A stretch of 64,000 bases of DNA, from NCBI RefSeq assembly GCF_030695085.1, contig NZ_JAUYTS010000116.1:1-64000 (forward strand), read 5' to 3'. Within the stretch, counting starts at the first letter, position 1. Each line of letters begins with the position of its first letter. The notes under the pieces were generated by a model. It saw only the letters and a program-made list of their open reading frames with translations. It had not been told where the DNA came from and ran no database searches. The stretch comes from Falsiroseomonas sp. (lineage in GTDB: Bacteria > Pseudomonadota > Alphaproteobacteria > Acetobacterales > Acetobacteraceae). Below, one piece after another: positions 25,097 through 32,555 of this stretch. The translations under genes were made by a program, and so were the position numbers.

Positions 25097-26704
25097 TCAG
25101 TAGCCCATCGCGCAGCCATCCTTGCGCGGGTCGGAGCCGCCGACCAGACAGCCGCGCGCGCGATCGATCAGGATGGCCTGGCCGCCGCCATGCGGCTTGT
25201 CGACCAGCGCGCAGTCATGGCCGAGGCGGTTCAACCGGTCGATCACGCCGGGCGGGATGCCGCGCTCGACCTGGACCTTGCCCTGGTAGGGGAACAGCCG
25301 CGGCGCATCCAGCGCCTCCTGCACATCCAGGCCGTATTCGAAATGGTTGGCCAGGAAAAGGGTCTGGCCCATCGGCTGGTAATGCCCGCCCATCACGCCA
25401 TAGGGCATGATCGCCTCGCCATTCTTCATCACCATGCCGGGGATGATGGTGTGCATCGGGCGCTTGTCCGGCGCGATGCAGTTCGGGTGGCCTTCCTGCA
25501 GGCGGAAGCCGAAGCCGCGGTTCTGCAGCATGACGCCCGACTTCTCGGCGAAGATGCCGGAGCCGAAGCCCTCGAACAGCGAGTTGATGAAGGAACAGGC
25601 GTTGCCGTCCTTGTCCACCACGGTGAGGTAGACCGTGTCCTTGTGCTTCTGCCAATCGGCCTGGCCGGCCTCCGGCAGTTCCGCCATCGCCTTGCCGTCC
25701 GTGATCAGCTTGGCCAGGTCGGTGATGTAGCCCTCCGACAGGAGCTTCGCCAAAGGCACCTCGACCTGGGACGGGTCGGCCAGGAAGGCGTCGCGGTCGC
25801 GATAGGCCAGGCGGGCGGCCTCGATGTGGCGGTGGAAACGCTCGGGGCTCAAAGCCCCCTGCTCCACCGTGCCGAGCTTCTCGATCATGCCGAGGATCAT
25901 CAGCACCAGCAGGCCGCTGCCATTCGGCGGGCACTGGAACACCTCCATGCCGCGCCAGCCTCGGCTGATCGGGTCGACGAATTCCGCGACCGTCGCGCCA
26001 CGGGCGAAATCGGCCTCGGTGTGGAAGCCGCCGGCGGCGCGCAGGGTGGCCACCATGTCGGCGGCGATGTCGCCCTCATAGAAGGCCTTGGCGCCATGCT
26101 TGCCGATGGCGCGCATGGTGGCGCCCAGCGCCGGGTTGGTGAACTTGTCGCCGAGCTTCGGCGCCGCGCCATCCTTCAGGAAGTACTTCGCCGCCCCCGG
26201 GTGCTTGGCCAGCTTGCCGACCGAGGATTCCCAATCGGACGCCACGCGGCCGGAGACGAAGAAGCCCTCCTCCGCATAGCGGATGGCGGGCGCCAGAAGC
26301 TCATCCATCCCCTTGCGGCCATGCGCCTTGTTCAGCGTCTCCCAGGCCGAAATCGCGCCCGGCACCGTCACGGAATGGGCGGAGGTCGGCAGCATGGCGG
26401 TCAGGCCCGCGGCGCGCAGCGCCTCCGGCGTCGCACCCATCGGCGCACGGCCGGAGCCGTTCAGCGCGATGACCTGGCCCTTGCCGGCCGGGGCATACAG
26501 GCAGAAGCAGTCGCCGCCGATGCCGGTCGATTGCGGCTCCACCACGCCCAGCACCGCCACCGCCGCAATCGCCGCATCCAGCGCATTGCCGCCTGCCCGC
26601 AGGATATCCAGCGCGGCGAGCGTCGCCTGCGGCATGGAGGTGGCGGCCATGCCGTTGGCGGAATAGACGGCGCTGCGGCCGGGGGCGTGGAAGTCGCGCT
26701 TCAT
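25097..26704 (-). CDS. Gamma-glutamyltransferase family protein (GGT2)
   Basis: This 535-residue Ntn-hydrolase of the GGT superfamily has its candidate self-cleavage nucleophile Thr357 in KDTVYLTVVDKDGNACSF. Other landmarks are GNALDAAIAAVAVLGVVEPQ and GIGGDCFCLY near the N-terminus and VMGGHYQPMGQ near the C-terminus. No signal peptide is visible, so it is probably cytoplasmic, unlike classical GGT. It is clearly divergent from GGT1 at 13636. It lies between an SDR dehydrogenase and an amidase gene, all on one strand, which suggests a degradative module acting on a gamma-glutamyl or acyl-amide compound; that link is inference. Confidence 0.83.
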   Translation of the reverse strand: MKRDFHAPGRSAVYSANGMAATSMPQATLAALDILRAGGNALDAAIAAVAVLGVVEPQSTGIGGDCFCLYAPAGKGQVIALNGSGRAPMGATPEALRAAGLTAMLPTSAHSVTVPGAISAWETLNKAHGRKGMDELLAPAIRYAEEGFFVSGRVASDWESSVGKLAKHPGAAKYFLKDGAAPKLGDKFTNPALGATMRAIGKHGAKAFYEGDIAADMVATLRAAGGFHTEADFARGATVAEFVDPISRGWRGMEVFQCPPNGSGLLVLMILGMIEKLGTVEQGALSPERFHRHIEAARLAYRDRDAFLADPSQVEVPLAKLLSEGYITDLAKLITDGKAMAELPEAGQADWQKHKDTVYLTVVDKDGNACSFINSLFEGFGSGIFAEKSGVMLQNRGFGFRLQEGHPNCIAPDKRPMHTIIPGMVMKNGEAIMPYGVMGGHYQPMGQTLFLANHFEYGLDVQEALDAPRLFPYQGKVQVERGIPPGVIDRLNRLGHDCALVDKPHGGGQAILIDRARGCLVGGSDPRKDGCAMGY

Positions 26705-26792
26705 GCTGGTACTACCTTCTGGCAAACTGTCGACACTGCTTTTGACGCCGCTGCGGCCGGCCGGCAACCCGACCGCGCCGCGCGTCATCCGC

Positions 26793-27554
26793 TTATTGGG
26801 TCAGGAATCCGCCATCGATCACCAGGCTGGTGCCGGTGACCATGGCGCTGGCCGGGCTGGCCAGGAAGACGATGGCGCCCGTGATGTCCTCCACCGTCAT
26901 GATCCGCCCGAGCGGCATGCGGCGGATCTGGCTGGTGCGGACTTTCTCATCCGCCAGGAAGGCCTTGGTCAGCGGCGTCTCGACAAAGCCCGGCGCCACG
27001 GCATTCACCCGGATGCCCTTCGGGCCGAGTTCGAAGGCCATCGCCTTGGTCAGACCCTCGATCGCGTGCTTGGTCGCCGTGTAGACGGTGCGGTTGGCGC
27101 CCGCGACATGACCATTGACCGAGGACAGGTTGATGATCGCCCCGCCCCTGCCCTGTTCGACCATGCCCTTCGCCACCGCCTGCGCCACGGTGAACATGGC
27201 GCGGATATTGAGGTCCAGCAGCCGGTCCACCGAGGAATCGGGCACCTCCAGGAAGGGTTCGCGGATATTGGTGCCGGCATTGTTCAACAGGATGTCGAAG
27301 GGGCCGGAGGCTTCGACCAGCGCGCGCACCGCCTCCCGGTCCGTCACATCCAGCTGCGCGGCGCGGGCGGCGTGGCCGGCCTCGCTGAGGGCGGTCGCGG
27401 TTTCCTCCAGCTCATCCAGGCTGCGAGCGGCCAGGACCACCTCCGCCCCGGCGCTGGCCAACGCCACGGCGCCGGCGCGGCCGATGCCCTTGCTGGCGCC
27501 GGTGACCAGGGCGCGAAGCCCATCCAGGCGGAAGCTGGGGGTGCTGGGCAACAT
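26793..27554 (-). CDS. SDR-family NAD(P)-dependent oxidoreductase
   Basis: This 253-residue classical short-chain dehydrogenase has a Rossmann motif TGASKGIG at residues 18-25, NNAG, the catalytic Ser in NLSSVNG, and YTATK for the Tyr-Lys pair. The C-terminus PASAMVTGTSLVIDGGFLTQ is typical. The overall pattern is like gluconate 5-dehydrogenase and 3-oxoacyl reductases. AGGAGG stands eight bases before the ATG at 27554. It is the first gene of the run with GGT2 and the amidase. Its leader contains a 24-bp tandem repeat. Confidence 0.88.
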   Translation of the reverse strand: MLPSTPSFRLDGLRALVTGASKGIGRAGAVALASAGAEVVLAARSLDELEETATALSEAGHAARAAQLDVTDREAVRALVEASGPFDILLNNAGTNIREPFLEVPDSSVDRLLDLNIRAMFTVAQAVAKGMVEQGRGGAIINLSSVNGHVAGANRTVYTATKHAIEGLTKAMAFELGPKGIRVNAVAPGFVETPLTKAFLADEKVRTSQIRRMPLGRIMTVEDITGAIVFLASPASAMVTGTSLVIDGGFLTQ

Positions 27555-27568
27555 TCTTGGAACCTCCT

Positions 27569-27640
27569 TGGACAGGGATGGGCCAGGCCCATGGGACAGC
27601 GATGGGCCAGGCCCATGGGACAGCGATGGTCAAAGCCCAT
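27569..27640. repeat. 24-bp tandem repeat, three copies, in the SDR/csaA divergent region
   Basis: Copies lie at 27569-27592, 27593-27616 and 27617-27640. The first two differ at two positions; the third has three changes in its palindromic half. Each of the first two contains ATGGGCC-A-GGCCCAT, a 15-bp near-perfect dyad. The period is eight codons, so it reads open in several frames, but no protein family is visible. It lies just upstream of the SDR ribosome site. Confidence 0.9.
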
Positions 27641-27715
27641 GCGCCGGACGCCCCGATCGTGCAAGGGTGGCGCCTCTGCCCTTCCCCACGCCCGCCGCAC
27701 AGGTTAGGGATAGCC

Positions 27716-28054
27716 ATGGACCCCATCTCCTTCGACGAATTCGAGAAGGTTGATATCCGCGTCGGCACGATCATCGACGCGCAACCCTTCCCCGAAGCCC
27801 GCAAGCCATCCCTCCAGCTCTGGGTGGATTTTGGCGGCGATCTGGGGGTGAAAAAATCCTCCGCCCAGCTCACCGTCCACTACAACACCGAGCGGCTGAT
27901 CGGCCGTCAGGTGATGGCAGTGGTCAACTTCCCGCCCCGCCGCATCGCAGGCTTCGACAGCGAGGTGCTGGTGCTCGGCGTGCCTGATGAGAATGGGGCC
28001 GTGGTGCTGCTGAAGCCGGACCTGAAGGTGCCGGACGGTGGCAAGCTCTTTTGA
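27716..28054 (+). CDS. csaA: tRNA-binding protein CsaA
   Basis: This 112-residue OB-fold protein has the CsaA/Trbp111 pattern FEKVDIRVGTIIDAQPFPEARKP at residues 10-32, LGVKKSSAQLTVHY, GRQVMAVVNFPPRRIAGF and SEVLVLGVPDENG. It binds the elbow of tRNA and has been described as an export-related chaperone. The ATG at 27716 begins the conserved region; an open frame upstream would run through the 24-bp repeat and is rejected. Length is normal for CsaA. It is followed 70 bases later by gpt. Confidence 0.9.
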   Translation: MDPISFDEFEKVDIRVGTIIDAQPFPEARKPSLQLWVDFGGDLGVKKSSAQLTVHYNTERLIGRQVMAVVNFPPRRIAGFDSEVLVLGVPDENGAVVLLKPDLKVPDGGKLF

Positions 28055-28123
28055 CGCCGGACCCGATGGGTCTAAACGGCGGCAGGCTTTTCTGACGAAC
28101 CTCTGCCCGCAGGATACGAGAAA

Positions 28124-28612
28124 ATGGCGCCGCGCTACTACACGGTGACCTGGGACCAGTTGCACCGCGACGCCAAGGCCCTGGCCTGGCGGCTGGTGGA
28201 GCGTGGCCCGTGGAAAGGCATGGTCGCCATCACGCGCGGCGGCCTGATCCCGGCCGCGATCATTGCCCGCGAACTGGATTGCCGGCTGATCGAGACCGTC
28301 TCCGTGGTGACCTATGACGAGGAACACCGCGGCGAGCCGCAGGTGGTGAAGCCCCCCGCCGCCGCGATGGAGTCCGGCGGCGAGGGCTGGTTGCTGATCG
28401 ACGACCTGGTCGATACCGGCACCACGGCCCGTCTGGTGCGCGCCATGCTGCCGAAGGCGCATTTCGCGACGGTCTATGCCAAGCCCGCCGGCAACCCCAC
28501 CGTCGATACCTTCATCACCGAAGTGTCCCAGGACACCTGGATCCTGTTCCCCTGGGACACGGAGCCGCAATTCATCGCGCCCATCGCCAAGGCGCATGCC
28601 AACGGGAAGTAG
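28124..28612 (+). CDS. gpt: Xanthine phosphoribosyltransferase
   Basis: This 162-residue purine salvage enzyme converts xanthine or guanine plus PRPP to XMP or GMP. The PRPP loop [17 protein letters not shown] lies at about residues 89-105. [18 protein letters not shown] near residue 35 and the C-terminal [11 protein letters not shown] (purine site) are characteristic of Gpt rather than of Hpt or Apt. The start [24 protein letters not shown] is typical. It is downstream of csaA on the same strand and converges on the CBS-domain transporter gene. Confidence 0.92.
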   Translation: MAPRYYTVTWDQLHRDAKALAWRLVERGPWKGMVAITRGGLIPAAIIARELDCRLIETVSVVTYDEEHRGEPQVVKPPAAAMESGGEGWLLIDDLVDTGTTARLVRAMLPKAHFATVYAKPAGNPTVDTFITEVSQDTWILFPWDTEPQFIAPIAKAHANGK

Positions 28613-28702
28613 GACCGGGACCGGGGGGGGTCATCGCGCAACCTGCGCCTGCCATCGGCGGGCGCGCGGCCGCCGCCGCCAATGTGGCGGCCAAGCCGCC
28701 GG

Positions 28703-28722
28703 GTCGGGGCACCCGCCCCGAC
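28703..28722. terminator. Hairpin between convergent gpt and CBS-domain genes
   Basis: GTCGGGGC at 28703-28710 and GCCCCGAC at 28715-28722 form an 8-bp perfect stem with a 4-base loop. It is the strongest hairpin in the 130-bp gap between convergent genes, but has no U-run. Confidence 0.45.
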
Positions 28723-28742
28723 ACGCCCGGCGCCTGAGGCCA

Positions 28743-30044
28743 CTAGAAGCTCGGCAGCTCTTCCTTCGCCGCCAGCACCTTGTCCACGCGGCGGCCATCC
28801 ATGTCGACAATCTCGAAGCGCCAGCCGGCCCAGGAAATCCGGTCACCCTCCTTCGGCACGCGCTGCAGCAGCGCCAGCATCAGGCCGGCGACGGTGTGGT
28901 AGGTGCCTTCCTGCGGCAGGTCGGGCAGTTCCAGGCGGGATTTCAACTCGTCCGACGGCATCATCCCCTCCAGCAGCAGGCTGCCATCATGGCGCACCAC
29001 GGCCGGGTGGCTGGAATCGTGATGCGGGGTGCCGAGTTCGCCGACGATCGCCTCCAGCAGGTCGGATGCGGTGACCACCCCCTCGAAGCTGCCATACTCA
29101 TCCATCACCAGGGCCATGCCGATCGGGTCCCCGCGCAGCCGTTCCAGCGCATCCAGCGCCGAAAGCGTATCCGGCAGCACACGGGCCTGGCGCATGGCGC
29201 GGGCCACCGACATCGGCGCCCCCTCCAGCATCTGGTCCAGCAAATCCTTGGCGGCGACCACCCCCACCACATTGTCCACACGCCCATCGGCGACGACGAA
29301 ACGGGTGACGGAGGAAGCACGCAGGCGGGCCACCACATCCTCGGCCGGCGCGGTGCGGTCCAGCCATTCCAGCTCGTTGCGCGGCGTCATCAGGGCGCGC
29401 ACCGGCTTGTCCGCCAGGCGCAGCACACGCTCGATCATCTGCCGCTCCTCGCGCTCGATGGCGCCGGAGGTGGCGCCCTCGGCGACCACCGCCTTCACCT
29501 CCTCCTCCGTCACCTGGTTGGCGCTGATGTCATGCTTGCCGAACAGCCGCAGCACGAAGCCGGAGGAGGTGGAGAGCAGCCAGATGACGGGTGCGGTCCA
29601 CTGCGCGAGCCTGGTCAGGGGGCGGGAGACGACCACGGCCACCCGCTCCGGGTTCCGCAGCGCAATCTGCTTCGGCACCAGCTCACCCAGGATCAGGCTG
29701 AGATAGGTGATGGCCACCACGACCAGGGCAAAGGCGATCTGCGGCCCCAGCACGCCGATCGCCGGGACTTCGGCAAGCCATTCGCCCAGCGTCTGCGACA
29801 GCCGCGCGCCACCGAAGGCGCCGGCGAGAATGCCCACCAGGGTGATGCCCACCTGCACGGTGGGCAGGAATTGCTGCGGGTTGTCGGCCAGCGCCTGCGC
29901 CGCGGCCGCCCCGGGGTGGCCGCGCCGCAGCAGCGCGCCGAGCCGCGCGCGGCGGGAGGAGACGATGGCCAGCTCGCTCATGGCGAACAGGCCATTCACC
30001 AGCACGAGCAGCACAATCAGCAGGATTTCGAGACCGGTGGCCAT
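28743..30044 (-). CDS. CNNM/CBS-domain (CorC/HlyC) membrane protein
   Basis: This 433-residue protein has an N-terminal CNNM transmembrane domain of about four helices (LEILLIVLLVLVNGLFAMSE at the start). A CBS pair follows near residues 215-330 (MTPRNELEWLDR, VVGVVAAKDLLDQML, MALVMDEYGSFEGVVTASDL). The C-terminus is a CorC_HlyC domain (YHTVAGLMLALLQRVPKEGD, then WRFEIVDMDGRRVDKV). The family is often annotated as hemolysin but is better seen as a magnesium/cobalt transport or homeostasis protein. Length is normal. It stands alone between the convergent gpt gene and the divergent DUF3429 gene. Confidence 0.9.
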   Translation of the reverse strand: MATGLEILLIVLLVLVNGLFAMSELAIVSSRRARLGALLRRGHPGAAAAQALADNPQQFLPTVQVGITLVGILAGAFGGARLSQTLGEWLAEVPAIGVLGPQIAFALVVVAITYLSLILGELVPKQIALRNPERVAVVVSRPLTRLAQWTAPVIWLLSTSSGFVLRLFGKHDISANQVTEEEVKAVVAEGATSGAIEREERQMIERVLRLADKPVRALMTPRNELEWLDRTAPAEDVVARLRASSVTRFVVADGRVDNVVGVVAAKDLLDQMLEGAPMSVARAMRQARVLPDTLSALDALERLRGDPIGMALVMDEYGSFEGVVTASDLLEAIVGELGTPHHDSSHPAVVRHDGSLLLEGMMPSDELKSRLELPDLPQEGTYHTVAGLMLALLQRVPKEGDRISWAGWRFEIVDMDGRRVDKVLAAKEELPSF

Positions 30045-30100
30045 GATGCGCGGGTCCCTCGACGCGGTTCACCGCCGGGTGTAGCGCCCGGCGCTTCTGG

Positions 30101-30583
30101 ATGAAACAAGCGGGGGCTTCCCCTGCCGCCGAGCGCGCCGAGATGCGGATGATGCAGCACATGATCCCCGGGCTTCCGATTCCCGCCTTCTGGCTTGGCC
30201 TGGCCGGGCTGGTGCCCTTCCTGACGCTGGCGGGCGCCATCCTGGCCGGGCTGCCCTGGGGTGGGTGGGCGCTGGCGGCCTATGGCGCCACCATCCTGGC
30301 CTTCCTCGGCGCGGTGCATTGGGGCCTCGCTTTGGCAGCACCCGCACCCGGCCCCGGCCGGTTCCTGCTGGGCGTGGTGCCGCAGCGTGTGGGCTGGGTG
30401 GCGCTGCTGCTGCCGCTGCGGCCGGGCCTCGCTTTGCTGGCGGTCGCCATGCTGGTGACGGCGGCCGCGGAATCGCTGGCGGCGCGGGCCGGTCTGGTCC
30501 CGGTGGGCTACCTGCGGTTGCGGTGGGTGCTCTCGGTGGGTGCGGCGGCGTGCCTTGCATTGGCCTCTCTCGCGGTTCGGTGA
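30101..30583 (+). CDS. DUF3429 membrane protein
   Basis: This 160-residue predicted inner-membrane protein has about five hydrophobic segments. The first is PAFWLGLAGLVPFLTLAGAIL, and then comes the family-like ATILAFLGAVHWGLAL. DUF3429 proteins are small membrane proteins of unknown role in Proteobacteria. Start choice is uncertain: ATG at 30101, or an in-frame ATG at 30143 just before the first helix. It is divergent from the CBS-domain transporter. Confidence 0.68.
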   Translation: MKQAGASPAAERAEMRMMQHMIPGLPIPAFWLGLAGLVPFLTLAGAILAGLPWGGWALAAYGATILAFLGAVHWGLALAAPAPGPGRFLLGVVPQRVGWVALLLPLRPGLALLAVAMLVTAAAESLAARAGLVPVGYLRLRWVLSVGAAACLALASLAVR

Positions 30584-30634
30584 AATTCGTTAATGAATTA
30601 TTTCTCTTGTCTCAGGAATTGGACTTGTTAAGCT
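30584..30634 (+). promoter_or_regulatory. AT-rich promoter region with an AATTC-N6-GAATT dyad
   Basis: This is an AT-rich island in very GC-rich DNA, directly before the 97-residue coiled-coil gene. AATTC at 30584-30588 mirrors GAATT at 30595-30599. A weak sigma70-like pair (TTGTCT at 30607-30612 and TAAGCT at 30629-30634, 16-base spacing) could start transcription. The dyad would then lie just upstream of the -35 box. Confidence 0.3.
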
Positions 30635-30666
30635 CCCGTCAACCATTTCCCGGACCGGAGGCCCCC

Positions 30667-30960
30667 ATGCTCGAAACCGAATTCCTCGCCTCCGGCGACA
30701 TCGTGACCTTCCCCAACTCCAATGAACGCCGCCTGCGCGTGGCGCTGCGCAACCTCGATGCCGCGCTGGCCGAGCAGCGGGAGGCGATTGCCCTGTTCCG
30801 CGCCGAGCTGGCCGCGCTCGGCACCGCCGTGAACGGGCTTGGCGACAGCGCCCAGGCGCTGAAGGAACGCCTGCATGAGGCGGCCGAGGACACCGCGCTG
30901 GCCCGCGACGCCGCGCTGCGCCTGCAGCAGACGGCGGAGGCGATGACCCGCGCCGGCTGA
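30667..30960 (+). CDS. Small predicted coiled-coil protein, function unknown
   Basis: This 97-residue hydrophilic protein is almost entirely helical by composition. Heptad-like Leu/Ala spacing runs from RRLRVALRNLDAALAEQREAI to the C-terminus. There is no signal peptide or membrane segment. A good Shine-Dalgarno (CCGGAGG) stands six bases before the ATG, and an AT-rich promoter-like region precedes it, so it is likely a real gene. I do not recognise the family. It sits 54 bases before the RpiR-type regulator gene on the same strand. Confidence 0.65.
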   Translation: MLETEFLASGDIVTFPNSNERRLRVALRNLDAALAEQREAIALFRAELAALGTAVNGLGDSAQALKERLHEAAEDTALARDAALRLQQTAEAMTRAG

Positions 30961-31014
30961 GCCTTGCCGCGCCCGGCCCCCGCGCGTAGCAGCGCAGGCT
31001 TTGGTGGAGGGCCG

Positions 31015-31833
31015 ATGCGCGCGCGAATCGCCGAGATCCTCGACCGGCTGAGCCCGGCCGAGCGCAAGGTGGCGGAGCTGGTCGCCGCGGACCCCGAGGG
31101 CGCGATGGGCGCGAACCTGGCGGGCCTGGCCCGCAGCGCCGGCGTCTCGGAGCCCACCGTCATCCGTTTCTGCCGCAGCCTCGGCCTGAAGGGCTTCGCC
31201 GACCTCCGCCTGGCGCTGGCGCGTGGCGAGGCTGCGGCCGGCCCCGCGCGGCATGCGATCACGCCCGACATGCCGCTGCCGCGCGTGGCGGAGGCCGTGC
31301 TGGATGGCGCCGGGGAGGTGCTGGCGGCGCTGCGGGCCAGCCTGGATCGCGCGGCCATCGAACGCGCCGCACTCGCCCTGCTGCGCGCGGCGCGGGTGGA
31401 GATCTGGGGCTGTGGCGCATCCGCCGCCCTGGCGCAGGACCTCGCCTTCAGCCTGTTCGGCCTCTGCCGCGGTGTGGCGGCGCGGCACGACCCGCAGATG
31501 CAGGCGATGGCCGCGGCCGCGCTGGATGGCGATGCCGTGGCGATCTGCCTGTGCGGCACCGGCCGGGCGCCAGCCATGGTGGCCCTGGCGAAGCAGGCGG
31601 CCGAAGCGGGCGCCACGGTCATCGCCCTCGCCCCGCCCCATACGCCCCTGGCCGCCGCCGCGACACTGCTGCTGCCCTGCCCGCTGCCCGATGCGCCGGA
31701 ACCACAGGCAGCCCGGCTGTCCCGCCTGGCGCCGCTGTTGCTGGGCGATGCGCTTGCGGTCAGCGTCTCGTTGCTGTCGCCGCCGGCGGTGCGGGACCGG
31801 CTGGCCCGCATGCAGGCGGCACGCGGCGATTGA
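31015..31833 (+). CDS. MurR/RpiR-family transcriptional regulator
   Basis: This 272-residue regulator has an N-terminal RpiR-type helix-turn-helix domain (LSPAERKVAELVAADPEGAM, LAGLARSAGVSEPTVIRFCR, LGLKGFADLRLALARG). A C-terminal SIS sugar-isomerase domain follows (VEIWGCGASAALAQDLAF, DAVAICLCGTGRAPAMVALA). Such proteins respond to phosphosugars. The pattern is close to HexR, but no sugar catabolic genes are nearby, so the ligand is unknown. The ATG at 31015 has GGTGGAGG upstream. It lies 51 bases before the cupin gene, a possible co-transcribed partner. Confidence 0.87.
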   Translation: MRARIAEILDRLSPAERKVAELVAADPEGAMGANLAGLARSAGVSEPTVIRFCRSLGLKGFADLRLALARGEAAAGPARHAITPDMPLPRVAEAVLDGAGEVLAALRASLDRAAIERAALALLRAARVEIWGCGASAALAQDLAFSLFGLCRGVAARHDPQMQAMAAAALDGDAVAICLCGTGRAPAMVALAKQAAEAGATVIALAPPHTPLAAAATLLLPCPLPDAPEPQAARLSRLAPLLLGDALAVSVSLLSPPAVRDRLARMQAARGD

Positions 31834-31848
31834 CAGCGCAGCGGGGCG

Positions 31849-31862
31849 GGAGAAGATTCTCC
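31849..31862. promoter_or_regulatory. Small palindrome before the cupin gene
   Basis: GGAGAA-GA-TTCTCC at 31849-31862 is a perfect 6+6 dyad, 22 bp before the cupin ATG at 31885, between it and the RpiR-type regulator. It may be an operator. It is short enough to arise by chance. Confidence 0.25.
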
Positions 31863-31884
31863 TCGTGAACAGGGAGGCCGCGAC

Positions 31885-32400
31885 ATGGCTCTGACGCTCG
31901 AAGACTTCACCGCACAATGCAAATCCGCTTTGGCGGGCCAGCCCGGTCAGGCCGGGCGGGAAAAGGTCTGCGCCCTGGTGCGCGAAGCACTGAAGGACCC
32001 CGGCTTCGTTGCCGCCAATATCCCGGAGGGAACGCCGGAGCGGCACGTGCTGTATGAGGACCCGGAACTCGGCTTCACCGTGCTGGCGCATGCCTATACC
32101 GACGCCAAATCCGGCCCGCCGCACGACCACGGCCCGTCCTGGGCCATCTACGGCCAGGCGGCCGGTGAGACGGTGATGACCGACTTCGACTGCCTGGCGC
32201 GGCCCGAGGGGCTGAAGTCCGGCAAGGCGGTCCGCACCCGCGACTACACGCTGCGCCCGGGCGATGCGTATCTGTATGAGCCGGGCGCATTGCACGCACC
32301 GCGCCGCGATGGCCCCACCCGGCTGCTGCGGATCGAGGGCATGAACATGGATCGGGTCAAGCGCCTGCCCTACACGGAGGTCCAGCCTGCCGGCGCTTGA
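31885..32400 (+). CDS. Cupin-fold protein resembling cysteine dioxygenase
   Basis: This 171-residue protein has a single jelly-roll-like region. PPHDHGPSWAIYGQAAGE near residue 75 supplies two His of a cupin metal site, as in cysteine dioxygenase-like thiol dioxygenases. YLYEPGALHAPRRDGP near residue 131 supplies the third His. The N-terminal 45 residues are helical. It may be a non-haem Fe(II) dioxygenase of unknown substrate; the family assignment rests on motif spacing alone. GGGAGG lies nine bases before the ATG. Its last four codons and stop are the first unit of a 28-bp tandem repeat. Confidence 0.68.
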   Translation: MALTLEDFTAQCKSALAGQPGQAGREKVCALVREALKDPGFVAANIPEGTPERHVLYEDPELGFTVLAHAYTDAKSGPPHDHGPSWAIYGQAAGETVMTDFDCLARPEGLKSGKAVRTRDYTLRPGDAYLYEPGALHAPRRDGPTRLLRIEGMNMDRVKRLPYTEVQPAGA

Positions 32401-32485
32401 GGCGCGTAGATCAACCGCCGGCGCTTGAGGCGCGTAGATCAATCGCCGGCGCTTGGGGCGCGAAGATTAATCGCCGGCGCTTGAG
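32389..32485. repeat. 28-bp tandem repeat overlapping the end of the cupin gene
   Basis: Three units lie at 32389-32416, 32417-32444 and 32445-32472, with a partial fourth at 32473-32485. Unit two differs from one by a single base; unit three by five or so. The first unit starts inside the cupin coding sequence and carries its TGA stop, and the following units repeat GCCGGCGCTTGAGG. The array seems to have grown by duplication of the gene's own 3' end. No spacers, so not CRISPR. Confidence 0.9.
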
Positions 32486-32514
32486 CACGGCAGCCACCTG
32501 CCGGTGAACCCTTC

Positions 32515-32544
32515 CCGTTCCGCGGTGTTCATGCCGCGGAACGG
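32515..32544 (+). promoter_or_regulatory. Leader hairpin overlapping the RBS of the peptidoglycan-binding gene
   Basis: CCGTTCCGCGG at 32515-32525 and CCGCGGAACGG at 32534-32544 are perfect 11-bp arms with an 8-base loop. The last two G residues of the right arm are the first two of the Shine-Dalgarno GGAGGG (32543-32548) for the ATG at 32556. With one bulged base the stem can extend to pair the rest of GGAGGG with CCTT at 32510-32513. A translation-control hairpin is plausible. Confidence 0.5.
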
Positions 32545-32555
32545 AGGGTGGCACC

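Noticed and set aside
27557-27715. N-terminal extension of csaA through the 24-bp repeats
   Set aside because: CsaA proteins are about 110 residues and start at the position used; the extension is repeat-derived and has no ribosome site.
32389-32485. Possible CRISPR array
   Set aside because: The units are directly adjacent without spacers, diverge progressively, and no cas gene is in the window.
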